Positions 8,988-19,466 of a stretch of DNA of 64,000 nucleotides are shown here, in pieces. How positions within the stretch are numbered: position 1 is the first letter of the stretch; each line of letters opens with the position of its first letter. The position numbers and the translations under genes are program-made. The DNA is from an uncultured Pelagibacteraceae bacterium (lineage in GTDB: Bacteria; Pseudomonadota; Alphaproteobacteria; Pelagibacterales; Pelagibacteraceae). The notes below the pieces were generated by a model. It had not been told where the DNA came from. It saw only the letters and a list, made by a program, of their open reading frames with translations, and did not search any database. The stretch is from NCBI GenBank assembly GCA_902619925.1, contig CACNFY010000001.1, forward strand, positions 1-64,000, given 5' to 3'.

Positions 8988-10127
8988 TTTTTTTGTCTCT
9001 CGTTTTATTAACTCTACAGATGGTTGATCAAATGGATTTACTTTAAGCGCTTTACCAATTAGGATCGTTTCTAATACAAAAAACGTAAATAAAGCACCTA
9101 TGGTTTCCTCGTCTCTTTTCAATATTTGAAATGATCTAAATTGCAATTTTTTTTTTCTAAAAATATTTTGAGAAGCTTTGCTTTGGGCTTTTAAGATATT
9201 ATTCAGTTTCTTATTTCTTAAGTAAATTTTTGATTTTAATATATTATTAGGTAGCGCCTCACTATTATAGTGCTCTACATTAAAAAAAGTATAAAAGTTT
9301 TTCTTTGATCCATCTAAGTAATATTGCAATAAACTATGATTATCTTTAGGCATCGAAGATATAAGGGGAAGCAATCCTTTTGATTTTTTTCCTAATGATT
9401 CGGATACTAGTTGTTGATACCACTTAAATAAATTATCAGAATTTTCATCATAATTTATTATTATTGAATTAAATTTCCCTCTTTTAATTAAATTAAGAAT
9501 TGTATCTACATTTACAATAAGGGAATTTAAAAAATTCTTATTATTTATCAATTTATTGAATTGTTTAAATTTCCTCTCATTGAGACCCATCAATTCAGCT
9601 GGCAACATACCAACTTCTGATAAAACTGAGTATCTGCCCCCAATATAGTTTTTGTGTTCTATTACATCGGCTTTAATATTTTGTGCTAATTGTGTTATAT
9701 AACTGTCTTTATTTTCAGTAATAAATATATTTTTTTTTTGTTTTTTTTTATTTAAAATATAAAAATTTGATATTGTCTCTAAGGTCTCTCCAGATTTTGT
9801 GATAATTAAATTTACCGCACTTTCTTTATTTTCTATTCTTGGTTTTAAATTGTCCAAAAATAGAAATTTTTTTTTCACTTTTTCTCTAAGAAAATCATAA
9901 ATAGCACGAGTGCCTAATACAGATCCTCCCATACCAATAATTCTGAATTTTTTATAATTTTTTAAATTTTTTACATATTTTTTTGAGTAGCTATATTTAT
10001 ATTCACTAGAATAACTATTAAGAAGTGGAAAATTTTTTAACCAATTAATTTTTTTTAATTCATAAATTTTATTTTGATTAATTTTTTTTTTTTTAAAATT
10101 AATAAATTTAATATTTTTAGTTAACAT
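8976..10127 (-). CDS. pgi: Glucose-6-phosphate isomerase, short form
   Basis: This SIS-fold enzyme interconverts glucose-6-phosphate and fructose-6-phosphate. Seen: IIGMGGSVLG near residue 65, the phosphate-binding TKSGETLET near 110, SESLGKK carrying the catalytic glutamate, DNHSLLQ with the catalytic histidine, and C-terminal PSVELIKRETKK with the likely catalytic lysine. At 383 residues it is far shorter than the roughly 550-residue enterobacterial enzyme, mainly through a reduced N-terminus and trimmed loops. It begins 2 bp after the bamF stop, as the last gene of the operon from the HAD phosphatase. The catalytic set is present, so I expect it to be active. Confidence 0.88.
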   Translation of the reverse strand: MLTKNIKFINFKKKKINQNKIYELKKINWLKNFPLLNSYSSEYKYSYSKKYVKNLKNYKKFRIIGMGGSVLGTRAIYDFLREKVKKKFLFLDNLKPRIENKESAVNLIITKSGETLETISNFYILNKKKQKKNIFITENKDSYITQLAQNIKADVIEHKNYIGGRYSVLSEVGMLPAELMGLNERKFKQFNKLINNKNFLNSLIVNVDTILNLIKRGKFNSIIINYDENSDNLFKWYQQLVSESLGKKSKGLLPLISSMPKDNHSLLQYYLDGSKKNFYTFFNVEHYNSEALPNNILKSKIYLRNKKLNNILKAQSKASQNIFRKKKLQFRSFQILKRDEETIGALFTFFVLETILIGKALKVNPFDQPSVELIKRETKKLIS

Positions 10128-10129
10128 AT

Positions 10130-10438
10130 TTAATTATTAATCTTCTCAAGAATTTTATTTTCTAAACTAGTATTTTTATTTGTATTTTCTTTTTTTGTAT
10201 TATTTGTTTTTATGTTTAATATTTCTTTTAAATTATTTTGATTATCAGACTTATTACTTTCATCATCAGTTGGCTCAGGTAGTTCATTAAAATCTGGAGG
10301 CATAGATAGTGGATTTTTCTTTTCAACTAAAAATTCATCATTTCTATCAGATCTTGTTTTTCCTGAGAAAACTTCACCCCCACATGAGTAAAGCAAAGCA
10401 AACATGATTGTAAAGAATAATATATTTTTGATTTTCAT
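10130..10438 (-). CDS. bamF: Outer-membrane assembly lipoprotein BamF (DUF3035)
   Basis: This 102-residue lipoprotein has a signal peptide ending in ALLYSCGG, so the cysteine near residue 19 is the lipidation site. The following FLVEKKNPLSMPPDFNELPEP is the hallmark of the alphaproteobacterial DUF3035/BamF family, a component of the beta-barrel assembly machine described in Caulobacter. The C-terminal half is asparagine- and lysine-rich and probably disordered. It overlaps lspA by 4 bp; lspA encodes the peptidase that would mature it, which is the usual gene order in alphaproteobacteria. It is shorter than many homologues. Confidence 0.8.
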   Translation of the reverse strand: MKIKNILFFTIMFALLYSCGGEVFSGKTRSDRNDEFLVEKKNPLSMPPDFNELPEPTDDESNKSDNQNNLKEILNIKTNNTKKENTNKNTSLENKILEKINN

Positions 10439-10926
10439 TTCTTTATAAATATGTACTCTTTAAGTTCTATTAAAATAAGGCAAATTATACCTAAAGAAAT
10501 AAAAATATCAGCAACATTAAATATAAACCAATGAAATCCATTATAATGAAAATCTATAAAATCTGGCACAGCCGAATAATATAATCTATCAAATAAATTT
10601 CCTAACGATCCGCCTAAAATTATTACATAAAAGAAAGATCTTAAAAAATCAGATGTAACTACTAAATAAATAATTATTAGATTAATTAAGATTATGAGTG
10701 AGGTTATTAGATTATAAAATACAGAACTGTCGTACGAAAATAATCCAAACCCAATACCTTTATTCCATATTAAAATAAGACTTAAAAAATTGCTAATTGA
10801 AATATTAATGTCACCAAATTTTTCTGACTCATTTATAATATATAATTTAGATAATCTATCCAAAGTAAAAATTATTAATACAGTAAATAAATATAAAAAA
10901 TAATATTTAGAGTTTTTTTTTATCAT
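10435..10926 (-). CDS. lspA: Lipoprotein signal peptidase (signal peptidase II)
   Basis: This 163-residue inner-membrane aspartyl protease removes signal peptides from prolipoproteins. Four transmembrane helices are visible. The conserved motifs include N-K-G-I-G-F-G-L, GGSLGNLFDRLYY with the first catalytic aspartate region (D in VPDFIDFHY), and FNVADIFISLG with the second catalytic aspartate. It starts 3 bp after the ileS stop and overlaps bamF at its end, so it is in the operon HAD-ribF-ileS-lspA-bamF-pgi. Substrates in this window include BamF and the lipoproteins at 30681 and 40987. Confidence 0.95.
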   Translation of the reverse strand: MIKKNSKYYFLYLFTVLIIFTLDRLSKLYIINESEKFGDINISISNFLSLILIWNKGIGFGLFSYDSSVFYNLITSLIILINLIIIYLVVTSDFLRSFFYVIILGGSLGNLFDRLYYSAVPDFIDFHYNGFHWFIFNVADIFISLGIICLILIELKEYIFIKK

Positions 10927-10929
10927 TTG

Positions 10930-13656
10930 TTATAGATTGCCATGTCTCTCACACTTAGCTTCTCTTATTTTCCAACATACAGGACATTTATTTCCATTAG
11001 CTTTCTTTGCAATCGTAACAATTTCTTCTTTAATACTCGTATTATTTTTTAAATTTACCTTAGATGTAATAAATAACTCCTCAAAATTAAATCCTTTAAA
11101 TTTATTATATAATTCATCGTTGAGCTCTAAGTCTACTTCAGCTTCCAAACTGGATCCGATAATTTTTTCTGATCTTTTTTCCTCGATACTAATATTGCAT
11201 TTATCCCTAATTTTAATTAAATCATTCCATCTTGTTTCTAAGTTACTGTTCTCCCAATTACTTGGTATGGATGGAAAGTTTTCTAAATGAATACTTGAAT
11301 CTTTATGATTTATTATTTTAAAAATTTCTTCACATGTAAAAGTTAAAATTGGTGCAAACCATCTTAATAAACAATTAATAATGATATTTAAAACTAGTAT
11401 ACATGATCTTCTTTTTTCGGAGTCAATAGGATCACAGTATAAAGTATCTTTTCTTATATCAAAATAAAATGCTGACAAATCTACTGTACAAAAATTTAAT
11501 AATTCTTTATATAAATTATGAAACGTATAATTTTTAAAATTATAATTAAATTCATTATTTAGTTTATAAATTTTGTTTAACATATATTGCTCTAGCTCAG
11601 GGAGATTGGTCACTTTAATACTTTTTAAATCATTAAATTCAACTTCATCCTTAAGATTTCCTAATAAATATCTAAATGTATTTCTTATCTTTCTATATGC
11701 CTCAGCATGTTGTTCTAATATTGAATAATCAATTCTCAAATCTTCAGCGTAATTTGATGCTGCAACCCAAATTCTTAAAATGTCTGCTCCATATTTTTTT
11801 AAAATTTCTTCAGGAAGTATTGTATTGCCTGAAGACTTAGACATTTTTAATCCTTTACCATCAACTACGAAACCATGAGATAAAATACTTTCAAAAGGCG
11901 CTCTACCTCTAGTCCCACATGATTCTAATAATGAAGAATGAAACCATCCTCTATGTTGATCTGATCCTTCCAGATACATAGAGGCAGGCCATTTTAAATC
12001 CTCTCTTTTCTCAAGAACAAAAGAGTGTGTTGAGCCACTATCGAACCATACTTCCACAATATCACTTAGTTTATTGTAATCTTTAGCATCATACTTTTCT
12101 CCAAGAAATCGTTGAGGATTATCAGAAAACCAGCAGTCAGAACCCTCCTTTTCATAAATTTTTGCAATATTTTCAAATACTTCGTCGTCAATTAATACTT
12201 TGTTATTATCTTTTTTTACAAATATTGGAAGTGGAACACCCCAAACTCTTTGTCGTGAAACACACCAATCAGGTCGACTCTCTATCATTGATCTTATCCT
12301 TTCTTTTCCTTTACTTGGATAGAAAGTTGTTTCATCTAAAGCCTTAAGTGCTTTTTTCCTCAACCCATGACTTTCCATAGATATAAACCATTGTTGAGTT
12401 GCTCTATGTACAAGTGGTGCTTTAGATCTCCAGGAATGAGGGTAGGAATGGTTTAGCTTTCCATTTGATAGTAAATTTTTAAATTTTAATAGTTTTTCTA
12501 TAACAATTGGGTTAGCCTTAAAAATATGAATACCCTCAAAGGAAGGTATATGTTTTGTGTACTTTCCATCATCGTCTACAGTCTCTACAGCTTTAATATT
12601 ATTATTTAAGCAAAGATTGAAATCATCAGGTCCATGACTAGGGGCGCAATGAACTATTCCAGTTCCTTGCTCTAATGTGACAAATCTAGCTTCTAACATT
12701 GGAACATCATAATCAAAACCATCCTCTGAAAATGGATGATTGCAAATTACACCTTCAAATTTTGCTCCAGAAAATTCATTTAAAATTTCGAATTTTTCTA
12801 ATTTACATTCGTCAATCATCGATTGAAGTAGTTCCTTGGCTACTACTATTTTTCTGTCTTTGAAATCGCTATCATCTTTAATTTTGATTATTAAATATTT
12901 TAAATTTTCATTATAAGCCAAAGCTTTATTTGCAGGAATAGTCCATGGTGTGGTGGTCCAAATTATAATTTCAGTATTTTTAAGTTCTTGAAAACTGGTT
13001 TTTTTTACTTTGAAAGAAACATAAATTGTATCAGATGTATGATCCATATATTCAACTTCAGCATCCGACAAAGCTGTTTTTTCAACAGTAGACCATAGCA
13101 CTGGTTTATACCCCTTATATAAACTTCCCTCTTTAAGAAACTTACCCAATTCTCTTACAATTTGTGCTTCTGCGTCATAGCTCATTGTGGAATAATAATT
13201 TTCCCAATCTCCCACAACTCCTAGCCTTTTAAATTGCTCCTTATGAATTAAGATCCATTTACTTGCGAATTCTCTACATTCTTTTCTAAATTCAACAATT
13301 GGAATATCATTTTTATTTTTTTTCTTTTTTTTGTATTGCTCTTCAATTTTCCACTCTATTGGTAAACCATGGCAATCCCAGCCAGGAACATAAACTGAGT
13401 CTTTTCCATCCATTTGATGAAACTTTGTAATAATATCTTTAAGAATTTTATTTAAAGCTGTACCCATATGTATATTCCCATTTGCGTAAGGAGGGCCATC
13501 ATGTAAAACAAACTTTTCTTTACCCTTGGTATTTTTTCTTAATTTTTCATAAAGTCCAATTTCATCCCAATATTTAATTAAATCAGGTTCTTTATTAGGC
13601 AAATTCGCTTTCATAGAAAACGATGTTTTAGGTAAATTTATCTGATCTTTGCTCAT
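10930..13656 (-). CDS. ileS: Isoleucyl-tRNA synthetase
   Basis: This 908-residue class I synthetase charges tRNA-Ile. The HIGH motif is present as GNIHMG near residues 60-65, the KMSKS motif as KMSKSSGN near residue 603, and the CP1 editing domain lies between them (TTTPWTIPANKAL). The C-terminus ends in a zinc-finger-like C-P-V-C-W-K...C-E-R-H cluster. Length fits the bacterial type. The gene overlaps ribF by 4 bp and precedes lspA by 3 bp; the order ribF-ileS-lspA is common in bacteria. Confidence 0.97.
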   Translation of the reverse strand: MSKDQINLPKTSFSMKANLPNKEPDLIKYWDEIGLYEKLRKNTKGKEKFVLHDGPPYANGNIHMGTALNKILKDIITKFHQMDGKDSVYVPGWDCHGLPIEWKIEEQYKKKKKNKNDIPIVEFRKECREFASKWILIHKEQFKRLGVVGDWENYYSTMSYDAEAQIVRELGKFLKEGSLYKGYKPVLWSTVEKTALSDAEVEYMDHTSDTIYVSFKVKKTSFQELKNTEIIIWTTTPWTIPANKALAYNENLKYLIIKIKDDSDFKDRKIVVAKELLQSMIDECKLEKFEILNEFSGAKFEGVICNHPFSEDGFDYDVPMLEARFVTLEQGTGIVHCAPSHGPDDFNLCLNNNIKAVETVDDDGKYTKHIPSFEGIHIFKANPIVIEKLLKFKNLLSNGKLNHSYPHSWRSKAPLVHRATQQWFISMESHGLRKKALKALDETTFYPSKGKERIRSMIESRPDWCVSRQRVWGVPLPIFVKKDNNKVLIDDEVFENIAKIYEKEGSDCWFSDNPQRFLGEKYDAKDYNKLSDIVEVWFDSGSTHSFVLEKREDLKWPASMYLEGSDQHRGWFHSSLLESCGTRGRAPFESILSHGFVVDGKGLKMSKSSGNTILPEEILKKYGADILRIWVAASNYAEDLRIDYSILEQHAEAYRKIRNTFRYLLGNLKDEVEFNDLKSIKVTNLPELEQYMLNKIYKLNNEFNYNFKNYTFHNLYKELLNFCTVDLSAFYFDIRKDTLYCDPIDSEKRRSCILVLNIIINCLLRWFAPILTFTCEEIFKIINHKDSSIHLENFPSIPSNWENSNLETRWNDLIKIRDKCNISIEEKRSEKIIGSSLEAEVDLELNDELYNKFKGFNFEELFITSKVNLKNNTSIKEEIVTIAKKANGNKCPVCWKIREAKCERHGNL

Positions 13657-14588
13657 ATTTTTACTCTTTTACAATCAAAAATATCTTTGTCGATTTGTTT
13701 TTTTAGTTGATTAATGTTTCTAAATTTTCTTTCAGCCCTAATAAACTTAATAAATTCAACTTTTATTTTTTTTAAGTAAATATTTTTTGAGAAATTAAAT
13801 ATATTCACTTCCAGTAGTATTTTTTTTTGGTTGAATGTTGGTCTGTACCCTAAATTAGCAATACCTTTTAAATATTTTTTATTTTTTCCAATCTGAATTT
13901 TTACTGAATACACTCCTGGTTTTGCAATTACATAATCTTTGATATCTATATTACATGTAGGAAAACCAATTTTTCTTCCCATTTTTCTCCCAACTCTGAC
14001 CTTGCCAATTATGCTCCAGTTTCTATTTAAGTATTTGTTGGCTAATTTTAACTTACCTTTAATAAGGAGTTTTCTTATCAAGGTTGATGAAATAACTTTT
14101 GATTTTTTTTTTAGTGGAGCTGGTTTGACAACTTTATAGTCAAATGATTTAGAATATTTTATTAAAGAATTTACATTGCCCTCTCTTTTATTTCCAAATT
14201 TGAAGTTATTACTCACAAAAATAAATTCTGGATTAATTTTTTTAAAAATAATTTTTTTTATAAAGTCGTAATAGCTTGTCTTAGAAAAGCTTAAATCAAA
14301 TTTTTTGTTTATAATAAAGTCCACATTACACCTCGTTAGAAAATTAATTTTTTCTTCTAAATTTGAAATTCTATAATTTTTGAAATTGGGATTAAAAAAC
14401 ATTTTTGGTATTGGATCGAAAGTTATAACACCAATTTTTAATTTAAATTTATTTTTATACTTATTTGCAAAATTAAATAATTTTTGATGGCCTATATGTA
14501 ACCCATCAAAATTTCCTATTAGTATTATAGATTTTTTGTCAAATTTTTTTATGTCAAAATTTTTATATAATTTTATTTTTTTTACCAT
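13653..14588 (-). CDS. ribF: Bifunctional riboflavin kinase / FAD synthetase
   Basis: This 311-residue enzyme converts riboflavin to FMN and then FAD. The N-terminal adenylyltransferase domain carries the nucleotidyltransferase signature GNFDGLHIGHQKL near residues 26-38. The C-terminal riboflavin kinase domain begins near residue 190 with GKVRVGRKMGRKIGFPTCNI, where the P-T-C-N stretch is the family's PTAN-type motif. Both domains appear intact. It overlaps the upstream HAD phosphatase by 7 bp and ileS by 4 bp. The protein is extremely lysine-rich, which fits the AT-rich genome. Confidence 0.95.
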   Translation of the reverse strand: MVKKIKLYKNFDIKKFDKKSIILIGNFDGLHIGHQKLFNFANKYKNKFKLKIGVITFDPIPKMFFNPNFKNYRISNLEEKINFLTRCNVDFIINKKFDLSFSKTSYYDFIKKIIFKKINPEFIFVSNNFKFGNKREGNVNSLIKYSKSFDYKVVKPAPLKKKSKVISSTLIRKLLIKGKLKLANKYLNRNWSIIGKVRVGRKMGRKIGFPTCNIDIKDYVIAKPGVYSVKIQIGKNKKYLKGIANLGYRPTFNQKKILLEVNIFNFSKNIYLKKIKVEFIKFIRAERKFRNINQLKKQIDKDIFDCKRVKI

Positions 14589-15397
14589 TTTAAATATAGT
14601 TGGTTAAATTTTGCTTTGACATTATACTGCTTAAATAAACTATCTAGATCTAAATTATTTTCATTTTTATGAATACCAGAGGTAATAAACAAAGAGTCAT
14701 ATTTTTGTTTTAAAGCTCCTTTGATGTCAGTATTCAGATTATCTCCTATACATAAAACTTTTTTATTTTTGATATCTGTAGAAAGTTTATAAACTAAAGA
14801 ATAAGGTTTACCAAAGTATTTTACAATCCCTCCTATATCCTCAAAAATTTTAGCAATAGAACCTGCACACAATTCTTTTTCCTCACCTCGATTAACAATT
14901 AAGTCTGGGTTAGTGCATATCATAATTTTTTTTGTCTGCTTTAATAATAAATTTTTATAAAATTTGAGGTCATTCATATGATCTTCAAATAGACCAGTAC
15001 ATAAAATAAAATCAGCTGCATCTATTTCCTTTGATTTATTACTCTCAAATGACATGAATAAATCAAAATCTCTTGGTGGACCTAAATGAAAAAATTTAGA
15101 AAATTTATAGTGTTTATTTATATATTTGAGAGAGGCTTCGCCTGATGTATAAACATTTTGTGAACAAAATCTTGGTAAGCCCATTTTATTTAAAAAATTA
15201 ATTACAGTTTTATTCGGGCGTGGTGCGTTTGTTAATAACACATAGGTCTTTGATAATTTGTTTAAATTATTTAGAACTTCTACGGAGTCTTTGTATAAAT
15301 TTATTCCATTATGAACCACCCCCCATACATCGATGAAGAATAAATCATATTCATTTACAATAGAGCTTAGGCCTTTTTGATCCAAATTTATGCTCAT
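14582..15397 (-). CDS. HAD-superfamily phosphatase (TIGR01459-like)
   Basis: This 271-residue HAD hydrolase carries motif I as FFIDVWGVVHNG (nucleophile aspartate, general acid aspartate replaced by W-G context as in the NagD-like subclass), motif II as LLTNAPR, and motif III/IV as CIGDNLNTDIKGAL. It resembles the TIGR01459 subfamily found next to ribF in many alphaproteobacteria; the substrate is unknown. I choose the ATG at 15395-15397 (MSINLDQKG), since family members begin close to the G-L-S-S-I segment; an upstream in-frame ATG at 15424 would add nine residues. It is the first gene of a six-gene operon and is divergent from groES. Confidence 0.78.
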   Translation of the reverse strand: MSINLDQKGLSSIVNEYDLFFIDVWGVVHNGINLYKDSVEVLNNLNKLSKTYVLLTNAPRPNKTVINFLNKMGLPRFCSQNVYTSGEASLKYINKHYKFSKFFHLGPPRDFDLFMSFESNKSKEIDAADFILCTGLFEDHMNDLKFYKNLLLKQTKKIMICTNPDLIVNRGEEKELCAGSIAKIFEDIGGIVKYFGKPYSLVYKLSTDIKNKKVLCIGDNLNTDIKGALKQKYDSLFITSGIHKNENNLDLDSLFKQYNVKAKFNQLYLKW

Positions 15398-15466
15398 AAT
15401 TGAGATATAACTTAAAAAAACCAATAATTCTTGAGTTTTTTAGATATTTTAATTTTTAATCAATAT

Positions 15467-15495
15467 CTTGAAATAATAGAGACATGTATTTATAT
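15467..15495 (+). promoter_or_regulatory. Putative RpoH (sigma-32) promoter of groES-groL
   Basis: CTTG at 15467-15470, followed by AAA, is separated by 18 bp from TTTATAT at 15489-15495. The alphaproteobacterial RpoH consensus is CTTG-N17/18-CYTATNT, so 10 of 10 informative positions match except the first C of the -10. The predicted transcript would have a leader of about 20 nt before AGGAG. I see no CIRCE inverted repeat here, so HrcA control is unlikely. Confidence 0.6.
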
Positions 15496-15520
15496 GAACT
15501 CCATATTTATAGGAGAAAAT

Positions 15521-15814
15521 ATGAAGTTTAAACCATTACATGATAGAGTTTTAATAGAAGTATTAGATAGCAGCGAAAAAACTGCTGGAGGAATTATTAT
15601 ACCTGATACAGCTCAAGAGAAGCCTCAAGAAGGTAAAGTTGTTGCTGTAGGAGGTGGGGCAAAAACAGATGACGGAAAAATTATTCCAATGGATGTTAAA
15701 GTAGGAGATAAAGTCTTGTTTGGAAAATGGTCTGGAACAGAAGTAAAAATTGATGGTAAAGAATATAACATAATGAAAGAGTCCGACATTATGGGTATTT
15801 CTACCGGTAAATAA
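15521..15814 (+). CDS. groES: Co-chaperonin GroES
   Basis: This 97-residue co-chaperonin caps GroEL. It has [14 protein letters not shown] at the N-terminus, the mobile loop [17 protein letters not shown] and the C-terminal [17 protein letters not shown]. The ATG at 15521 is chosen over in-frame upstream starts because it matches the family and sits 5 bp after a strong AGGAG (15511-15515). It is followed 21 bp later by groL, with its own AAAGGAGAA. A heat-shock promoter lies directly upstream. Confidence 0.98.
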   Translation: MKFKPLHDRVLIEVLDSSEKTAGGIIIPDTAQEKPQEGKVVAVGGGAKTDDGKIIPMDVKVGDKVLFGKWSGTEVKIDGKEYNIMKESDIMGISTGK

Positions 15815-15823
15815 TTAAATTAA

Positions 15824-17494
<1,671 letters not shown>

Positions 17495-17520
17495 GACTCA
17501 TTTCGGTCATTAAAAAATTC

Positions 17521-17552
17521 AAAAAGGGTGGTTTTTACTGCCCTTTTTTTTT
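17521..17552 (+). terminator. Intrinsic terminator of groES-groL
   Basis: A 7-bp stem pairs GGGTGGT (17526-17532) with ACTGCCC (17537-17543) around a TTTT loop, with two G-U pairs. It is flanked by five A on the left and nine T on the right (17544-17552). Position and polarity fit groL. Confidence 0.9.
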
Positions 17553-17740
17553 ATCAAAACAAAAATCATTCTTATAAAAAGATGGTGATAAGTGTAAATT
17601 TTTTTCAAGAGAGTTTAAGAAATGTGAAGAAGAATAGTTATCACCTCATGGTGGATGAAGTGTTAATCTAACAAATTTATGTAGTCTAATTCTAACGAAC
17701 CACATATTATTATTTTAACAGAAAATGAAGATTGTAGTAA
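17553..17740. other. Intergenic stretch with inverted repeat and possible 29-codon ORF
   Basis: Between the groL terminator and the convergent YczE gene lie about 190 bases. GGTGATAA (around 17585) and TTATCACC (around 17638) form an 8-bp inverted repeat about 45 bases apart. A small plus-strand frame runs from ATG 17582 to TAA 17671 (MVISVNFFQESLRNVKKN is its start), but I see no convincing ribosome binding site. Because the repeat arms lie inside this frame, the region could be a small RNA rather than a peptide. No known RNA family is recognised. Confidence 0.3.
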
Positions 17741-18394
17741 TCACTTTTTGGTAGAAATTTTATCCACAATAAATAGTCCAAAAGCAACACAAGGACCAAT
17801 TCCAAAAGCAAATAATAAAGTTCCTATTCCAACTGTGCCTCCTAAATACCAACCAATAGAAACTACAGATATTTCTAAAAAAGCTCTAACGGATGCGATG
17901 GGTAAATTAGTTTTTTTTTGTAAACCAGTCATAAGTCCATCTCTTGGACCGGGCCCTAAATTTGCAATTAGATAAATTCCACTTCCTATACCAATAATTA
18001 ATACAGAAAATATTGCTAACACAATTTTTAACTCAAAACTTTCTGGTGTTGATATATATTTTAAACAAACATCAATCATTGCAGCAATAATAATTGCATT
18101 TAACACCGTACCAATTCCTGGTTTTTGGCTTAAAAAAACCCACAAAAAAATTACAAAAAGACTAATTAAAAATGTTATAGTTCCAATTGATAAATCAACG
18201 TAATTAGAAATTCCTTGCGCAAGAACACTCCATGGTGAAGCTCCTGTAAACGAAACTAAAAGTAAGCCTTCTCCTATTCCAAAAAGGGTTAATCCAAAGC
18301 AAAGAAAGAAAAAAGTACTAATTTTTGGTTTAAAATTTAAAGGCTCTTTAGAACTCCATGATACTTTAGGTATATTTCTTATAGTTAAAAACAT
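17741..18394 (-). CDS. YczE/YitT-like membrane protein
   Basis: This 217-residue protein has five to six transmembrane helices. The segment NLGPGPRDGLMTGL and the following GGTVGIGTLLFAFGIGP are the landmark motifs of the YczE/YyaS (YitT-related) family. Its biochemical role is not established; members are often neighbours of regulators or transport genes. The start at 18394 gives a short cytoplasmic N-terminus and is 29 bp from the divergent DUF6134 gene. The gene is convergent with groL. Confidence 0.75.
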   Translation of the reverse strand: MFLTIRNIPKVSWSSKEPLNFKPKISTFFFLCFGLTLFGIGEGLLLVSFTGASPWSVLAQGISNYVDLSIGTITFLISLFVIFLWVFLSQKPGIGTVLNAIIIAAMIDVCLKYISTPESFELKIVLAIFSVLIIGIGSGIYLIANLGPGPRDGLMTGLQKKTNLPIASVRAFLEISVVSIGWYLGGTVGIGTLLFAFGIGPCVAFGLFIVDKISTKK

Positions 18395-18423
18395 TTTATG
18401 ACTATATATTTTAATATTTATTT

Positions 18424-19143
18424 ATGAATTGTTATATTATTTATATTAATAGATATATTAAATTTTTTCTTATATTTTTAATCTTATTGCTCTATCCAGC
18501 TTATTCAACTTCACACCCACAAGATTATAAAAAATTTAAAGCAATAGAGATGCAAGTCTTAAGAGATGGAAAATTAATAGGATTTAGTAAATATTTGTTT
18601 AAACATAAAGATGATTTTTTAGAGGTTAGAAATGAGACAAAATTTGAAGTAGATCTCCTAGGGGTTAAATTATTTACAATCAGTAGCAAAGGTATTGAGA
18701 AATATTATAAAAACTTACTTGTCTCATTTAATTCTGAAACTTTTCAAAATAAAAAAAAGAAATTTGTGAATTTAAAATTAAGTGAAAATAAGAAAGAATT
18801 TAGAATTATGGGATCCTCTTATAAAGGAAATGTTAGTATTAATAGTATTGTAGGTAACTGGTGGAATCATGACATTTTAGAGGTAGATAATCAAATTAGT
18901 CCTTTATCTGGGAGTATAAAACCACAAGTAGTTAAATTTATAGGAGAAGAAAATATTATTATTAATGATAAGAATTATTCTACCAAACATTATAAATTAC
19001 AATCTAAAGACCCAAATACACCAGAGGATAAGAAGCTCAATTTTGATATTTGGTATAACAAAGATGAAAATTTAATTTTAAAGATCGTATATGATAAGAT
19101 GGGTTATTGGGAATATAACGTAATAAATTTCGAAAAAAATTAA
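18424..19143 (+). CDS. DUF6134-like exported protein
   Basis: This 239-residue protein starts with a hydrophobic signal sequence (about residues 12-31, ending near AYSTSH), so it is likely periplasmic or outer-membrane associated. The mature part is all-beta in appearance: MQVLRDGKLIGFSKY, then FEVDLLGVKLFTI, a W-W-N-H-D motif near residue 146, and a late FDIWYNKDENLILKI. This succession resembles DUF6134, a family of unknown function in which a fatty or sugar ligand has been proposed only by analogy. It shares its last bases (TTAA, 19140-19143) with the convergent small membrane protein. Confidence 0.6.
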   Translation: MNCYIIYINRYIKFFLIFLILLLYPAYSTSHPQDYKKFKAIEMQVLRDGKLIGFSKYLFKHKDDFLEVRNETKFEVDLLGVKLFTISSKGIEKYYKNLLVSFNSETFQNKKKKFVNLKLSENKKEFRIMGSSYKGNVSINSIVGNWWNHDILEVDNQISPLSGSIKPQVVKFIGEENIIINDKNYSTKHYKLQSKDPNTPEDKKLNFDIWYNKDENLILKIVYDKMGYWEYNVINFEKN

Positions 19144-19436
19144 ATATTAAGAATTCTTAAAAGAATTTGATTCATAAAAGACATAAAAATTACAAAACCT
19201 AAAAAAAAAACAAAGTACATAAATGTAACAGCTCTATTTCTTTTTCTTCTTAAAATTACTAAATTCTTATCATCTTCTAATGTAACATCTCTTTTGCCTA
19301 CTACATGATAATCGTAACTATACTTCCAAATTGATGATCCTAGTCTGGTATCTAATTTACTATAATATTCTATCCAAGATACAGACCATCTATAAATTCC
19401 ATAAAGAATGATTAATACAAAAATAGTTGTGGTCAT
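19140..19436 (-). CDS. Small two-helix membrane protein, unknown
   Basis: I do not recognise this 98-residue protein. It has one N-terminal membrane helix (about residues 3-16) and one C-terminal helix (about 70-92), separated by a polar, charged linker containing YHVVGKRDVTLEDDKNLVILRRKRNR. The linker would most likely be cytoplasmic, given the positive charges just before helix two. It lies 30 bp from the divergent TerB/J-domain gene. The reading frame is bounded by genes on both sides and uses the same codons as they do, so it is likely real. Confidence 0.6.
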   Translation of the reverse strand: MTTTIFVLIILYGIYRWSVSWIEYYSKLDTRLGSSIWKYSYDYHVVGKRDVTLEDDKNLVILRRKRNRAVTFMYFVFFLGFVIFMSFMNQILLRILNI

Positions 19437-19466
19437 AATAATTAAATTATATTAAAAAATTATAAT

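Noticed and set aside
10937-12347. Plus-strand frames inside ileS
   Set aside because: Antisense shadows; no start signals or recognisable domains.
15425-15520. CIRCE operator upstream of groES
   Set aside because: No TTAGCACTC/GAGTGCTAA inverted repeat is present.
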